Positions 8,658-19,398 of a stretch of 64,000 nt of DNA are shown here, one piece after another (within the stretch, counting starts at the first letter, position 1; each line of letters starts with the position of its first letter). Location: positions 415,028 to 479,027 of the forward strand of contig NZ_LMHU01000007.1 in assembly GCF_001428505.1 (NCBI RefSeq), written 5' to 3'. Position numbers and translations under genes: made by a program. Source of the DNA: Terrabacter sp. Root181 (GTDB taxonomy: Bacteria > Actinomycetota > Actinomycetes > Actinomycetales > Dermatophilaceae). The notes under the pieces are model-generated. The model saw only the letters and a program-made list of their open reading frames with translations, was not told the DNA's origin and made no database searches.

Positions 8658-10117
8658 CGCGGCTCCGCGACGAGGTCGATCCCCTCGGTGCCGACGACGA
8701 CGGCCGGCACGAGGTCGCCGACCTGAGGGGCCGGAGCGCCCTCGGGGACGTGCACGATGGTGACTCCGTCGACGTCGGGGCCCTGGAAGTCGGCCCGCCC
8801 GATGACGGTGCCCTCCTCATCGTCGATCTCCTCGACGAGGACGAGGACCCGCTCGCCCACGCGCTCCTCGGCGCGCTGGGCGTTGAGCTCCTCGACGAGA
8901 CGGGTGAAGCGGTCGAGGCGCTCGGCGACGACCTCGGGAGCCAGCTTTCCGGCATACCCCTCGGCCTCGGTGCCGTCCTCGTCGGAGTAGCCGAAGACGC
9001 CGACGACGTCGAGCCGCGCCTCGGTGAGGAACGCCTCGAGCTCGTCGAGGTCGGCAACGGTCTCGCCGGGGAAGCCGACGATGACGTTGCAGCGGATGCC
9101 GGCCTCTGGTGCGTCGGCGCGCACCCGCGCCAGCAGGTCGAGGAAGGCCTCGCGCGAGCCGAAGCGGCGCATCGAGCGCAGCAGCGGCTCGGACGCGTGC
9201 TGGAAGGAGATGTCGTAGTAGGGCACGACACCGGGGGTGTCGGCCATGGCACGCAGCAGACCCGGGCGGATCTCGGCCGGCTGGAGGTAGGAGACGCGCA
9301 CGCGTTCGATGCCCTCGATCGCGGTCAGCTCCGGGAGCAGCTTCTCGAGCAGCGCGAGGTCGCCGAGGTCCTTGCCGTAGCTCGTGGAGTTCTCGGAGAC
9401 GAGGAAGAGCTCCTTGACGCCCTGCTCGGCGAGCCAGCGGCCCTCGGCGACGACGTCGGCGGGGCGCCGGGAGAGGAAGGCCCCCCGGAACATCGGGATG
9501 GCGCAGAACGAGCAGCGCCGGTCACAGCCAGAGGCGATCTTGAGCGGAGCCCACGGACGCCCGTCCAGACGGGCCCGGATGACCCGCGGGCCGGACGCGG
9601 GGGTCGGCACGTCGACGTCGGTCGCGTCGCCGTGGCCCGGCAGCGCGACGGACAGGGAGCCCTGCTGGCGCTCGACCGGGGTCAGTGGGAGCAGCGTGCG
9701 GCGGTCGCCGGGCGTGTGGCTCTCGACGTGGCCGCCCGCGAGGATCGTCTGCAGGTGCGCGCTCATGTCGCGGTAGGAGTCGAAGCCGAGCACGGCGTCG
9801 GCCTCGGGCAGCTGGTCGGCGAGCTCCTTGCCGTAGCGCTCGGCCAGGCAGCCGACGGCGACGACCTTCTGCGTGCGACCGCCGTCGCCCTTGAGGTCGG
9901 AGGCCTCGAGCAGGGCGTCGATGGAGTCCTTCTTGGCCTGCTCGACGAAGCCGCACGTGTTGACGACGGCGACGTCGGCCTCGGCCGCGTCGTCGACGAG
10001 ACGCCAGCCCTCCGCGAGCAGCCGACCGGCCAGCTCCTCGGAGTCGACCTCGTTGCGCGTGCACCCGAGGGTGACGAGTGCGACGCTCTTGTCGGCGCTC
10101 GGGTGGGGAGGGGTCAT
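8654..10117 (-). CDS. rimO: Ribosomal protein S12 methylthiotransferase RimO
   Basis: A 487-aa radical-SAM methylthiotransferase that modifies an aspartate of ribosomal protein S12. The N-terminal UPF0004 domain has its three cluster cysteines (C19, C55, C90). The radical-SAM motif CDRRCSFC follows at C198/C202/C205, and a TRAM domain occupies the last ~70 residues ([20 protein letters not shown] region). RimO rather than MiaB is indicated by the [17 protein letters not shown] start. The ATG at 10117 is preceded by TAGAGT with a 6-base gap, a leaderless start, and this is the likely promoter of the rimO–pgsA–cinA–clgR operon. Confidence 0.95.
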   Translation of the reverse strand: MTPPHPSADKSVALVTLGCTRNEVDSEELAGRLLAEGWRLVDDAAEADVAVVNTCGFVEQAKKDSIDALLEASDLKGDGGRTQKVVAVGCLAERYGKELADQLPEADAVLGFDSYRDMSAHLQTILAGGHVESHTPGDRRTLLPLTPVERQQGSLSVALPGHGDATDVDVPTPASGPRVIRARLDGRPWAPLKIASGCDRRCSFCAIPMFRGAFLSRRPADVVAEGRWLAEQGVKELFLVSENSTSYGKDLGDLALLEKLLPELTAIEGIERVRVSYLQPAEIRPGLLRAMADTPGVVPYYDISFQHASEPLLRSMRRFGSREAFLDLLARVRADAPEAGIRCNVIVGFPGETVADLDELEAFLTEARLDVVGVFGYSDEDGTEAEGYAGKLAPEVVAERLDRFTRLVEELNAQRAEERVGERVLVLVEEIDDEEGTVIGRADFQGPDVDGVTIVHVPEGAPAPQVGDLVPAVVVGTEGIDLVAEPR

Positions 10118-10123
10118 GCGTCC

Positions 10124-10129
10124 ACTCTA
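10124..10129 (-). promoter_or_regulatory. -10 element of the rimO operon (leaderless)
   Basis: TAGAGT on the minus strand, 6 bases before the rimO ATG. It overlaps the CTAG at 10127-10130, from which the divergent dipeptidase gene also runs. Confidence 0.6.
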
Positions 10130-10145
10130 GATGCCGGGGTGTTCA

Positions 10146-11366
10146 ATGGCCGACATGCTCGGAACCGCCCCCCACGGCCACGACGACCTCCTCACGCGGG
10201 CGCGCGAGCTGCTCCGCGAGCACCCGCTCGTCGACGGGCACAACGACCTCCCGTGGGAGGCCCGGGAGCAGACCGGCTACGACTTCGATGCCCTCGACAT
10301 CGCCCAGCGCCTCACGACGACCCAGACCGACCTGCCGCGCCTGGCCGAGGGCGGGGTCGGCGCGCAGTTCTGGTCGGTCTTCGTGCCGAGCACCCTCCAG
10401 GGCGACTCCGCCGTCACCGCGACGCTGGAGCAGGTCGACGGCGTCCACCGGATGATCGGGACGTATGCCGACCGGCTGGCACTCGCGCGCACCGCCGACG
10501 AGGTCGAGGCCGCCCGCGCGTCGGGCCGTGTGGCCTCGCTCCTCGGCGCCGAGGGCGGCCACTCGATCGGCTGCTCGCTCGGCACCCTCCGGCTCCTGCA
10601 CGTGCTCGGGGTGCGCTACCTGACCCTGACGCACAACGACAACACGCCGTGGGCCGACTCGGCGACCGACGTGCCCGTCGTCGGTGGGCTCAGCGAGTTC
10701 GGCCGCGAGGTCGTCCGCGAGATGAACCGACTCGGGATGATGGTCGACCTCAGCCACGTCGCCGCCACGACGATGCGCGCCGCCCTCGAGACGGCCGACG
10801 CACCGGTCATCTTCAGCCACTCCTCGGCCCTGGCCCTGTGCGACACCCCCCGCAACGTGCCCGACGACGTGCTCGCCGAGCTGCCCGCCAACGGCGGCGT
10901 GTGCATGGTGACCTTCGTGCCCGAGTTCGTCTCGCCCGCGACCGCGGCCTGGCGCGTCGAGGCGGCCGAGGCAGCCGCCGAGGTCGGGGTGGAGGCCCGC
11001 GACTGGGAGGCGTTCGGCCGGTTCGCCGCCACCTGGCAGCGCGAGCACCCGAAGCCCGACGCGACGATCGAGCAGGTCGTCGCCCACCTCGAGCACGTGC
11101 GCGAGGTCGCCGGCATCGACCACATCGGCATCGGCGGCGACTACGACGGCACCGACACCTTCCCCGTCGGGCTCGAGGACGTCAGCGGCTACCCGCGGCT
11201 CGTCGCCGCGCTGCTCGACCGGTCGTGGTCCGAGGCCGACGTCGCGCGGCTCGTCCGCGGCAACACCCTCCGCGTCATGCGCGACGTCGAGGCCGTGGCC
11301 CGCGACCTGCAGGCCACCCGGGCCCCGAGCCTGAGGACGTTCGCCGAGCTCGACGGCCACGCCTGA
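10146..11366 (+). CDS. Membrane dipeptidase family (M19) zinc dipeptidase
   Basis: A 406-aa M19 peptidase, cleaving dipeptides including ones with D-residues at the C-terminal position. Zinc-site motifs are visible: DGHNDLPW at 30-37 (His32, Asp34), the bridging glutamate in [38 protein letters not shown] and the conserved [10 protein letters not shown]. There is no signal peptide, so it probably acts in the cytoplasm. The start is uncertain: ATGs at 10131, 10146 and 10155 are in frame, none with a good ribosome-binding site. It is divergent from rimO. With the epimerase and lactamase-like pair nearby it could belong to peptide recycling. Confidence 0.88.
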   Translation: MADMLGTAPHGHDDLLTRARELLREHPLVDGHNDLPWEAREQTGYDFDALDIAQRLTTTQTDLPRLAEGGVGAQFWSVFVPSTLQGDSAVTATLEQVDGVHRMIGTYADRLALARTADEVEAARASGRVASLLGAEGGHSIGCSLGTLRLLHVLGVRYLTLTHNDNTPWADSATDVPVVGGLSEFGREVVREMNRLGMMVDLSHVAATTMRAALETADAPVIFSHSSALALCDTPRNVPDDVLAELPANGGVCMVTFVPEFVSPATAAWRVEAAEAAAEVGVEARDWEAFGRFAATWQREHPKPDATIEQVVAHLEHVREVAGIDHIGIGGDYDGTDTFPVGLEDVSGYPRLVAALLDRSWSEADVARLVRGNTLRVMRDVEAVARDLQATRAPSLRTFAELDGHA

Positions 11367-11411
11367 GCGTCACCCGGCCACACGGCATACGCCCTCGGTG
11401 GGCGAGCCGGC

Positions 11412-12158
11412 CTACTGGCGGAAGCGGGCGATGGTGAGGCCGACGAGGCGGGCGACGACGAGCGCGACGTAGAGCATGCCCGCAATCTGCTGGAGCAGCA
11501 CGAACGACCGCGCGTGCGGGGTCACCGCGTAGATGTCGGACAGACCCGTCGAGGTCATCGTCGTGATCGACAGGTAGAGCAGCTCGTACCAGGTGCGCAC
11601 GCCCGGGAGCGTCTCGCCGTAGATGGTGAACGAGTTCGGCCAGAGGAACTGCACGGCGACGTAGAGATAGGCGAAGCCCCACGCCACCACGGTGAACGTG
11701 GCCCCGGTCGCATAGAGCTCGTCGCGGGTCACCCAGTTGTCGGCGAACATGTACCGCAGCAGCCCGTAGCCCGTGTAGAAGTAGAAGACCGCGTGCAGCA
11801 GGGCGCTCCAGAAGGCGATCGGGTCGTTGTCGGGCCAGAACGCCTCGGCCACGGTGAGCATCACCACCGGTCCGCCCAGCACGACGGCCACCCACGTCAG
11901 GGCGGGGGTCGCCCGCACCGCACGCACGGCGAGGAAGAGCACGAGCAGGCCGATGAGGCCGAAGATCGCGCGCCCCGCCTCGCGGTAGTCCCCGATCGTG
12001 GCCGTCTCGACGAAGGGGTAGGCCAGCAGCGCACCCAGCTGGGCGAAGAGAAGCAGGGCGCACGGCAGCTCGTTGACCTTGCGACGCAGCTGGTCGATCC
12101 GCGACGGGGGGCCCGCACGGCGGGGCGATGACGGCCAGAGCTCCAGCGACGCACTCAC
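11412..12158 (-). CDS. Two-helix-pore potassium-channel-like membrane protein with atypical filter
   Basis: A 248-aa protein with about six hydrophobic segments. The last pair flank a pore-loop-like stretch, [19 protein letters not shown], in the position of an Ion_trans_2 channel filter. The canonical T-V-G-Y-G-D is replaced by T-S-T-G-L-S-D, so potassium selectivity is uncertain. The GTG start at 12158 has TAGAGT 7 bases upstream. The gene is divergent from kdpF and shares its 101-bp control region, which suggests a role in ion homeostasis together with the Kdp pump. Channel fold is likely; ion unknown. Confidence 0.7.
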   Translation of the reverse strand: MSASLELWPSSPRRAGPPSRIDQLRRKVNELPCALLLFAQLGALLAYPFVETATIGDYREAGRAIFGLIGLLVLFLAVRAVRATPALTWVAVVLGGPVVMLTVAEAFWPDNDPIAFWSALLHAVFYFYTGYGLLRYMFADNWVTRDELYATGATFTVVAWGFAYLYVAVQFLWPNSFTIYGETLPGVRTWYELLYLSITTMTSTGLSDIYAVTPHARSFVLLQQIAGMLYVALVVARLVGLTIARFRQ

Positions 12159-12165
12159 GACTCGG

Positions 12166-12171
12166 ACTCTA
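12166..12171 (-). promoter_or_regulatory. -10 element of the channel gene (leaderless)
   Basis: TAGAGT on the minus strand, followed by 7 bases and the GTG start of the channel-like gene. Confidence 0.5.
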
Positions 12172-12182
12172 GTGGCGGGCCC

Positions 12183-12220
12183 GTCAAGAACGCGTCAAGA
12201 GCCGTCAGCGCGCGGTCAAC
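12183..12220 (+). promoter_or_regulatory. Helically phased GTCAA repeats, candidate KdpE binding site
   Basis: Four GTCA cores begin at 12183, 12194, 12204 and 12215, that is 11, 10 and 11 bases apart, one DNA turn each. The first two are identical 8-mers (CGTCAAGA). OmpR/PhoB-family regulators such as KdpE bind direct repeats with this 11-bp period. The array lies 40 bp before kdpF and just upstream of the channel gene's -10. Confidence 0.55.
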
Positions 12221-12259
12221 GGCGCCGGCGTGCCCGGCGGGCGACCTTAGGAAGGAGTC

Positions 12260-12346
12260 ATGTTCACCTCCATCCTCCTGCTCGTGGTCGGCGTCGCCGT
12301 GCTGGTCTACCTCGTCCACGTCCTGCTCCACGCGGACCGCTTCTGA
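12260..12346 (+). CDS. kdpF: KdpF, small subunit of the K+-transporting ATPase
   Basis: A 28-aa single-span hydrophobic peptide ([17 protein letters not shown] and on), the size and character of KdpF, which stabilises the KdpABC complex in the membrane. It has a strong AAGGAG site 5 bases before the ATG at 12260. Its TGA overlaps the kdpA ATG (TGATG), so translation of kdpA is coupled. It is the first gene of the operon and sits directly after the phased GTCAA repeats. Confidence 0.88.
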   Translation: MFTSILLLVVGVAVLVYLVHVLLHADRF

Positions 12347-13992
12347 TGAGCGACACCGCCAGCGGGCTGCTCACCATCGCCGTCCTCGTCGCCGCGCTCG
12401 CCGCCGTCCACGTGCCGCTCGGGACCTGGATGGCACGCGTCTTCACCGACACCCGGGACTGGCGCGTCGAGCGCCTCGTCTACCGCCTCTGCCGCGTCGA
12501 CCCAGCATCCGAGCAACGGTGGACGACGTATGCCGTCGCCGTCCTCGGGTTCTCCGTCGTCGGCGTCGTCCTGCTCTTCGCGCTCATCGCCCTGCAGGGC
12601 GTCCTGCCGTTCGCCCGGGGCGCCTCGATGAACCTCGACACCGCGCTCAACACGGCCGTCTCGTTCGTGACCAACACGAACTGGCAGTCGTACGCCGGAG
12701 AGTCGGGTACGTCGCCGCTCGTCCAGACGCTCGGGCTGACCGTCCAGAACTTCGTCTCGCCGGCCGTGGGGCTGGCGGTGGCCGTGGCGCTCGTGCGCGG
12801 CCTCGCCCGCTCGAGCGGCGCCGAGATCGGCAACTTCTGGGTCGACCTCGTGCGTGGCACCGTGCGCGTCCTGCTGCCGCTCGCGCTGGTCGGGGCGGTC
12901 GTGCTGCTCCTCGGCGGCGTCATCCAGAACCTCACGTCGCCGACGGAGGTCACGACGCTCTCGGGCGGCTCACAGGTCGTCCAGGGCGGGCTCGTCGCCT
13001 CGCAGGAGGCGATCAAGGAGCTCGGCACCAACGGCGGCGGCTACTTCAACGCCAACTCCGCCCACCCCTTCGAGAACCCGAACGCCTTCACCAACCTGCT
13101 CGAGATCTTCCTCCTGCTCGTCATCCCGTTCTCGCTGCCGCGGACCTACGGCATCCTCGTCGGCGACCGGCGCCAGGGTTGGGCGGTGCTCGGCTTCATG
13201 GCGACGCTGTGGGGACTCATGGTCGCGGTGGTGACGTGGGCCGAGGTGAGCGCCGGGAGCGGCCCACTCGGTGGACTCGAGGGCAAGGAGGTGCGCTTCG
13301 GCATCTGGCCGTCGGCCCTCTTCGCCGCGAGCACGACCGGCACGTCGACCGGGGCGGTCAACTCGATGCACGAGAGCTTCAGCCCGCTCGGGGGCGGTGG
13401 GGTGCTCTTCTCGATGCTCCTCGGAGAGGTCTCCCCCGGCGGCGTCGGGACGGGGCTCTACGGCGCCCTCCTCCTCGCGGTCCTCACCGTCTTCATCTCG
13501 GGACTCATGGTCGGGCGCACCCCCGAGCTGCTCGGCAAGCAGGTCGGTCGCCGCGAGATCACGCTGACCGCCCTGGCCCTGCTCGTCATGCCGGCCCTCG
13601 TGCTCGTCTTCACCGGTATCGGGATGGTCGCGCCGCTCGTGTCGTCGCAGATGCTCGCGAACGGCCCGCACGGGCTCACCGAGGTGATGTACGCGTACGC
13701 CTCCGCCGCCAACAACAACGGGAGCGCGTTCGCGGGCTTCTCGGCGGACACGCCGTACACGAACCTCACCCTTGCCCTCTGCATGTTCCTCGGCCGCTTC
13801 GTGCCGATCGTCCTCGTGCTGGCCCTCGCCGGTTCCCTGGTGGCGCAACGACGTCGCCCGGTCAACGCCGGCACCCTACCCACCCACACACCCACGTTCA
13901 CGGGCCTCTTCGTCGGGGTGGCGGTCGTCGTCACCGGACTCACCTTCTTCCCGGCCCTGGCCCTCGGTCCCCTCGCGGAGGCACTGTCATGA
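12346..13992 (+). CDS. kdpA: Potassium-transporting ATPase subunit KdpA
   Basis: A 548-aa channel-like subunit with about ten membrane spans. It belongs to the superfamily of K+ transporters with four pore loops and carries the potassium selectivity filters of the pump. Conserved pieces include [43 protein letters not shown] and [10 protein letters not shown]. The start is coupled to kdpF; the stop overlaps the kdpB ATG (ATGA). Length is normal. Confidence 0.97.
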   Translation: MSDTASGLLTIAVLVAALAAVHVPLGTWMARVFTDTRDWRVERLVYRLCRVDPASEQRWTTYAVAVLGFSVVGVVLLFALIALQGVLPFARGASMNLDTALNTAVSFVTNTNWQSYAGESGTSPLVQTLGLTVQNFVSPAVGLAVAVALVRGLARSSGAEIGNFWVDLVRGTVRVLLPLALVGAVVLLLGGVIQNLTSPTEVTTLSGGSQVVQGGLVASQEAIKELGTNGGGYFNANSAHPFENPNAFTNLLEIFLLLVIPFSLPRTYGILVGDRRQGWAVLGFMATLWGLMVAVVTWAEVSAGSGPLGGLEGKEVRFGIWPSALFAASTTGTSTGAVNSMHESFSPLGGGGVLFSMLLGEVSPGGVGTGLYGALLLAVLTVFISGLMVGRTPELLGKQVGRREITLTALALLVMPALVLVFTGIGMVAPLVSSQMLANGPHGLTEVMYAYASAANNNGSAFAGFSADTPYTNLTLALCMFLGRFVPIVLVLALAGSLVAQRRRPVNAGTLPTHTPTFTGLFVGVAVVVTGLTFFPALALGPLAEALS

Positions 13993-16166
13993 CCCCGTCC
14001 CAGACGACGACCCCGTCGTCCCCCGACGCCACCGACCCGCGTGGCCCCGGCGCCCACGTCCACCGGACCCACCAGCCAGGTGGCTCCGGAGCCGGCACGG
14101 CCCTCATCAGGCCCGGTAAGGCGTCCCTGTCCCTCGGCACGCTGGCGCGCCAACTGGTCGCCACCTTCCCGGAGGCCGTGCGCAAGCTCGACCCCCGCCA
14201 CGTGTGGCGCAGCCCTGTCGTCTTCGTCGTGTGGATCGGCTCGCTCTTGACGACCGTCGTCGCCGTCGTCGACCCCTCGTGGTTCGCCTGGAGCATCACC
14301 CTGTGGCTGTGGGCAACCGTCCTGTTCGCCAACATGGCCGAGGCCGTCGCCGAGGGCCGTGGCAAGGCGCAGGCAGCCACGCTGCGTGCCACCCGGACCA
14401 CGACGACGGCCCAGCGCCGGCGCGCCGACGGCTCCCTCGAGACGGTCGCCGCCTCCGACCTGACGATCGGCGACGTCGTCGTCGTGCGTCCCGGCGAGGT
14501 CATCCCCGGTGACGGGGACGTCGTCGAGGGCATGGCCACCGTGGACGAGTCGGCGATCACGGGCGAGTCCGCTCCCGTCATCCGGGAGTCGGGTGGGGAC
14601 CGGTCGGCCGTCACGGGCGGCACGACCGTGCTCTCCGACGGGATCGCCGTCAGGATCACGACCCGGCCGGGCGAGACGTTCATCGACCGCATGATCGCGC
14701 TCGTCGAGGGTGCGGCCCGCCAGAAGACGCCGAACGAGATCGCGCTGACCATCCTGCTCACGACGCTGACCATCATCTTCGTCCTCGCCGTCATGGGCAT
14801 CCAGCCGCTCGCGATCTACTCGGGCCAGGAGCAGTCGGTCGTCGTGCTCGTCGCGCTGCTCGTCTGCCTCATCCCCACGACGATCGGCGCACTGCTCTCG
14901 GCCATCGGCATCGCCGGCATGGACCGCCTCGTGCAGCACAACGTCCTCGCGATGTCGGGTCGTGCCGTCGAGGCAGCCGGCGACGTGTCGACACTGCTGC
15001 TCGACAAGACCGGGACGATCACGTTCGGCAACCGTCGCGCGACCGACCTGCTCGCAGCCCCCGGGCTCGCCGACACCGAGGTCACCGAGGCGGCCTACCT
15101 CTCCTCGCTGGCCGACGAGACACCCGAAGGCCGGTCGATCGTCGAGCTTGCGGCGGCCTCCATGTCCGAGCAGGTGCGCCGGCGCCTGGACGGGGCTCGC
15201 ACGCAGGGCGCCACCTTCGTGGAGTTCACGGCACACACCCGGATGTCGGGGATCGACCTGCCCGACGGTCGCGTCGTGCGCAAGGGTGCATCCGACGCGG
15301 TGTGCCGCTGGGCGGCCGACCTCGGGGGCGACGTCCCGTCAGGGGTCCTCACCGAGGTCGCCGGCATCGCGAGCTCTGGCGGCACCCCTCTGGTCGTCGC
15401 GTCGATGCTGCCGGGTGAGACACCTCGGGTGCTCGGCGTCATCCACCTCAAGGACGTCGTCAAGCCCGGCATGAAGGAGCGGTTCGCCCAGCTGCGTGCG
15501 ATGGGCATCCGCACCGTCATGATCACGGGCGACAACCCGCTGACAGCGAAGTCCATCGCTGAGGAGGCCGGGGTCGACGACTTCCTCGCCGAGGCCACGC
15601 CCGAGGACAAGATGGCCCTCATCAGGAAGGAGCAGGAGGGCGGTCGGCTCGTCGCCATGACCGGCGACGGCACGAACGACGCTCCTGCCCTCGCCCAGTC
15701 GGACGTCGGCGTGGCCATGAACACCGGCACGTCGGCGGCCAAGGAGGCGGCCAACATGGTCGACCTCGACTCCGACCCGACGAAGCTCATCGACATCGTC
15801 TCGATCGGCAAGCAGCTGCTCATCACGAGAGGCGCGTTGACGACCTTCTCGATCGCCAACGACATCGCGAAGTACTTCGCGATCATCCCGGCGATGTTCG
15901 TCGTGCTCTTCCCCGGTCTCGAGACCCTCAACGTCATGGGCCTCTCGACCCCGAAGTCGGCGATGCTGTCGGCCGTCATCTTCAACGCCCTCATCATCGT
16001 GGCGCTGATCCCGTTGTCGCTGAAGGGTGTTCGCTACCGGCCCGCTGGCAGCACCGCCCTGCTGCGACGCAACATCTTGATCTACGGCGTCGGCGGCATC
16101 GTCGCCCCGTTCATCGGCATCAAGCTGATCGACCTCGTCGTGAGCCACCTCCCCGGAATGATGTGA
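13989..16166 (+). CDS. kdpB: Potassium-transporting ATPase ATP-binding subunit KdpB
   Basis: A 725-aa P-type ATPase, the catalytic subunit that powers K+ uptake. Motifs are TGES (191-194, dephosphorylation loop), DKTGT with phosphorylated Asp339, and further on [10 protein letters not shown] and [13 protein letters not shown]. About the first 45 residues are a Pro/Thr/Ser-rich non-conserved extension before the membrane domain. The ATG at 13989 overlaps the end of kdpA; the gene ends inside the kdpC GTG start. Longer open frames extending upstream are shadows of kdpA. Confidence 0.97.
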   Translation: MTPSQTTTPSSPDATDPRGPGAHVHRTHQPGGSGAGTALIRPGKASLSLGTLARQLVATFPEAVRKLDPRHVWRSPVVFVVWIGSLLTTVVAVVDPSWFAWSITLWLWATVLFANMAEAVAEGRGKAQAATLRATRTTTTAQRRRADGSLETVAASDLTIGDVVVVRPGEVIPGDGDVVEGMATVDESAITGESAPVIRESGGDRSAVTGGTTVLSDGIAVRITTRPGETFIDRMIALVEGAARQKTPNEIALTILLTTLTIIFVLAVMGIQPLAIYSGQEQSVVVLVALLVCLIPTTIGALLSAIGIAGMDRLVQHNVLAMSGRAVEAAGDVSTLLLDKTGTITFGNRRATDLLAAPGLADTEVTEAAYLSSLADETPEGRSIVELAAASMSEQVRRRLDGARTQGATFVEFTAHTRMSGIDLPDGRVVRKGASDAVCRWAADLGGDVPSGVLTEVAGIASSGGTPLVVASMLPGETPRVLGVIHLKDVVKPGMKERFAQLRAMGIRTVMITGDNPLTAKSIAEEAGVDDFLAEATPEDKMALIRKEQEGGRLVAMTGDGTNDAPALAQSDVGVAMNTGTSAAKEAANMVDLDSDPTKLIDIVSIGKQLLITRGALTTFSIANDIAKYFAIIPAMFVVLFPGLETLNVMGLSTPKSAMLSAVIFNALIIVALIPLSLKGVRYRPAGSTALLRRNILIYGVGGIVAPFIGIKLIDLVVSHLPGMM

Positions 16167-16744
16167 GCACCGTGACCAACGTCATCAAGCAGTCCCTGGC
16201 CGGCCTGCGCGCCATGCTCGTCCTCACCGTGCTGGTCGGGGTGCTCTACCCCGCCGTCGTCTGGGGAGTCGGCCAGGTCGCCGCCCGAGGGCAGTCCGCC
16301 GGCTCGCTCGTCTCGTCCGGCGGCCGTGTCGTGGGCTCGAGCCTCATCGGCCAGCAGTGGCAGGGCGACGAGTGGTTCCACGGTCGTCCCTCGGCCAGCG
16401 ACTATGCCGGCGACACGAGTGGTGGCACCAACCTCGGGCCCGGGGCGGACCCCGACGCCGAGGTGGCCAAGCGCGCGGAGGCAGCGGGTCTCGACCCTTC
16501 GACCGCTCCGGCCGACGCGCTCACCGCATCGGGCAGCGGGCTGGACCCCCACATCACGCCGGCGTACGCCGTCGCCCAGGTCGAGCGCGTCGCCGCAGCC
16601 CGCGGTCTCGACGTCGCCCGGGTCGAGGCCCTCGTCGAGGCGCACACGCAGGACCGCATCGCCGGCTTCCTGGGCCAGCCGCGGGTCAACGTCCTCGAGC
16701 TCAACCTCGCCCTCGCGCGTCTCTCGGCGCCGGGCGCCGGGTGA
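16163..16744 (+). CDS. kdpC: Potassium-transporting ATPase subunit KdpC
   Basis: A 193-aa subunit with one N-terminal membrane helix and a periplasm-facing domain. It assists ATP binding by KdpB and completes the pump. Family signatures include [42 protein letters not shown] and the final [15 protein letters not shown] start at 16163 overlapping the kdpB stop. Length is typical. Confidence 0.95.
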   Translation: MSTVTNVIKQSLAGLRAMLVLTVLVGVLYPAVVWGVGQVAARGQSAGSLVSSGGRVVGSSLIGQQWQGDEWFHGRPSASDYAGDTSGGTNLGPGADPDAEVAKRAEAAGLDPSTAPADALTASGSGLDPHITPAYAVAQVERVAAARGLDVARVEALVEAHTQDRIAGFLGQPRVNVLELNLALARLSAPGAG

Positions 16745-16761
16745 CCTGAGAGGATCAGCGC

Positions 16762-19398
16762 ATGGGTCGAGGGTCGCTTCGGATCTACCTCGGGGCCGCG
16801 CCCGGGGTCGGCAAGACGGTCGCGATGCTCGACGAGGCGCACCGGCGCCTCTCGCGTGGCACCGACGTCGTCGTCGGCTACGTCGAGACCCACGGACGTG
16901 CCCACACGGCGGTCATGCTCGAGGGCCTCGAGATCCTCCCTCGTCGTGCGGTCGAGTACCGCGGCAGCCGGCTCACCGAGCTCGACGTCGCCGCGGTCCT
17001 CGAGCGCCACCCCCAGGTGGTCCTCGTCGACGAGCTCGCCCACACCAACGTCCCCGGCTCGGTCGCCCCGTCGGGCGACGGGGCCGGGGACGCCTCGCGT
17101 GACGAGCACGAGAAGCGTTGGCAGGACGTCGAGGAGATCCTCGAGGCCGGCATCGACGTCGTCTCGACCGTCAACATCCAGCACCTCGAGTCGCTCAACG
17201 ACGTCGTCGAGTCGATCACCGGCATCCGCCAGCAGGAGACGGTGCCCGACGAGGTCGTGCGCCGGGCCGACCAGGTGGAGCTCGTCGACATGTCGCCCGA
17301 GGCGCTGCGCCGCCGCATGGCCCACGGGAACATCTACGGACCCGACAAGGTCGACGCGGCGCTCGCCAACTACTTCCGGACCGGGAACCTCTCCGCGCTG
17401 CGCGAGATCGCGCTGCTCTGGCTCGCGGACCGGGTCGACGAGGCGCTCGAGCGCTACCGGGCCGACCAGGGCATCCGCGACCATTGGCCCACCAGGGAAC
17501 GCGTCGTCGTGGCCCTGACCGGCGGCGCCGGCAGCGAGACGCTGCTCCGACGGGGGGCCCGGATCGCCACCCGAGCGGCCGGCGGCGACCTCATCGCCTG
17601 TCACGTCCGGTCGTCCGAGGGACTCACCTCGACCGACCCTGCCGTCCTGGCTCGACTGCACCGACTGGCGCGCGACCTCGGAGCGGAGTTCCAGGACGTC
17701 TCCGGCCAGGACGTGGCGGAGGCGATCCTCGACCACGCCCGCGGGGTCAACGCGACGCAGATCGTGGTCGGGGTCAGCCGGCGGAGCCGGTGGCAGCAGA
17801 TCCTGCGTCCGAGCATCGCGTCGGAGGTCGCAGACGGCTCGGGCGACATCGACGTCCACCTCGTCCCGCACGAGGGGTCGAAGATCGGCAGCCGTCGCCC
17901 GAGCGCGACGGGCCTGCCTCCCCGCCGGGTCGTGGCCGGGATGCTCTTCGCCGTCGTCGCCCTGATCGGACTGACCGCAGTGCTCGTGGCCACCCAGGAG
18001 GGGCACACCCTCTCCCTCGACCTGCTGCTCTACCTCGCGCTGACCGTCGCCTGTGCCCTGGTGGGAGGCATCTGGCCGGCGCTCTTCTGCGCCGTCGTCG
18101 GCTCGCTCGTCGTCAACTGGTTCTTCACCGAGCCCCGCGGCACGCTGACCATCAGCGACCCACCGAACGCACTGGCCCTCGCCGTCTTCGTGCTCGTCGC
18201 CATGGCGGTCTCGTCGGTCGTCAACGTCGCGGCCCGGCGCACCGAGCAGGCCGTCTCCGCCGAGCGGGAGTCGTCGGCGCTCGCCGCGATGAGCCGTGAC
18301 CTGCTCGCCGAGCCGCGCCCGCTGCCGGCCCTGCTCGACCGGGCACGCGACGACCTCGGCATGCGCGCGGCGGTGCTGACCGAGGCGCACCAGGACCGTC
18401 CGTCGACCGTCGTGGCGTCGACCGACCCGCACCTGCCGCCCGGCAGCGTGCTCCCGGCCACCGCCGTCTGGGCGCTCGACGTCACCGTCGACGACGGCGT
18501 CCACCTGCTGCTCGACGGACCGCCCGTGGCGGCCGAGGACCAGCGCGTCGTCAACGCGTACGCCACCCACGCCGCGATCCTGCACGGACGCGAGCAGCTC
18601 GTCCGGGCCGCGCGCGAGGCCGCCGGGCTCGCTCGGGACAACGCCGCACGGACGACGCTCCTGGCCGCGGTCTCGCACGACCTGCGTACACCTCTCTCGA
18701 GCATCAAGGCCGGCGTCTCGACGCTGCGCCAGTCCGGGCTCGACCTGTCACCCGAGGACGAGGCCGAGCTGCTGGAGTCCGTCGAGGAGAGCGCCGACCG
18801 CCTCGATGCCCTCATCGGCAACCTCCTCGACCTGTCCCGTCTCGAGACCGGCGCCGTGCGGGCGCACCACCACTCGATCGACCTGCTCGACGCCGTCGTG
18901 TCGACGGTGCGCACGACGTCCGCCCCACAGCGCATCGAGGTCGACCTCGAGCCGGACCTCCCCTTGGTACGCACGGACCTCGGCCTGCTCGACCGGGTGC
19001 TCGCCAACGTCGTCGAGAACGCGCTCAGTCACAGCGTCGACGCCGAGGTCCGCATCACGGCCGGCCGCATCGGCGAGGCCGTGCAGCTGCGGGTCATCGA
19101 CCGCGGCCCGGGTGTCCCCGACGCCGACAAGGACCGGATCTTCGCCGCGTTCCAACGCGTCGGCGACGCGCCGCAGGGCGACGGCCTCGGGCTCGGGCTC
19201 GCCGTGGCCCGCGGGCTGATGACCGTCATGGGAGGCTCGCTCGTGGCGGAGGACACGCCGGGGGGTGGGCTCACCATGGTCGTCGAGCTGCCACTCACGT
19301 CCGCCCCGCCGGCTCCCCCCGTTCGAGGTGGTGCCGACCCCGATGTGGGTGGCGAGATCACCTCGAACGACCGGACGGCCCACGAGGAGGACCCGTGA
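16762..19398 (+). CDS. kdpD: Sensor histidine kinase KdpD
   Basis: An 878-aa membrane sensor for K+ limitation that phosphorylates KdpE. Domains in order: KdpD N-terminal domain with Walker A GAAPGVGKT (11-19), a universal-stress-protein-like domain (about 245-375), four membrane helices (about 393-500), a GAF-like region, then HisKA with phospho-accepting His639 in SHDLRTPLSS and an ATPase domain with N, G1 and G2 boxes. A 15-20 residue Gly/Asp-rich insertion follows AHTNVPGS in the N-terminal domain. The gene starts 17 bases after kdpC; a GAGAGGAT element before the ATG may be a weak ribosome-binding site or a -10. Confidence 0.96.
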   Translation: MGRGSLRIYLGAAPGVGKTVAMLDEAHRRLSRGTDVVVGYVETHGRAHTAVMLEGLEILPRRAVEYRGSRLTELDVAAVLERHPQVVLVDELAHTNVPGSVAPSGDGAGDASRDEHEKRWQDVEEILEAGIDVVSTVNIQHLESLNDVVESITGIRQQETVPDEVVRRADQVELVDMSPEALRRRMAHGNIYGPDKVDAALANYFRTGNLSALREIALLWLADRVDEALERYRADQGIRDHWPTRERVVVALTGGAGSETLLRRGARIATRAAGGDLIACHVRSSEGLTSTDPAVLARLHRLARDLGAEFQDVSGQDVAEAILDHARGVNATQIVVGVSRRSRWQQILRPSIASEVADGSGDIDVHLVPHEGSKIGSRRPSATGLPPRRVVAGMLFAVVALIGLTAVLVATQEGHTLSLDLLLYLALTVACALVGGIWPALFCAVVGSLVVNWFFTEPRGTLTISDPPNALALAVFVLVAMAVSSVVNVAARRTEQAVSAERESSALAAMSRDLLAEPRPLPALLDRARDDLGMRAAVLTEAHQDRPSTVVASTDPHLPPGSVLPATAVWALDVTVDDGVHLLLDGPPVAAEDQRVVNAYATHAAILHGREQLVRAAREAAGLARDNAARTTLLAAVSHDLRTPLSSIKAGVSTLRQSGLDLSPEDEAELLESVEESADRLDALIGNLLDLSRLETGAVRAHHHSIDLLDAVVSTVRTTSAPQRIEVDLEPDLPLVRTDLGLLDRVLANVVENALSHSVDAEVRITAGRIGEAVQLRVIDRGPGVPDADKDRIFAAFQRVGDAPQGDGLGLGLAVARGLMTVMGGSLVAEDTPGGGLTMVVELPLTSAPPAPPVRGGADPDVGGEITSNDRTAHEEDP

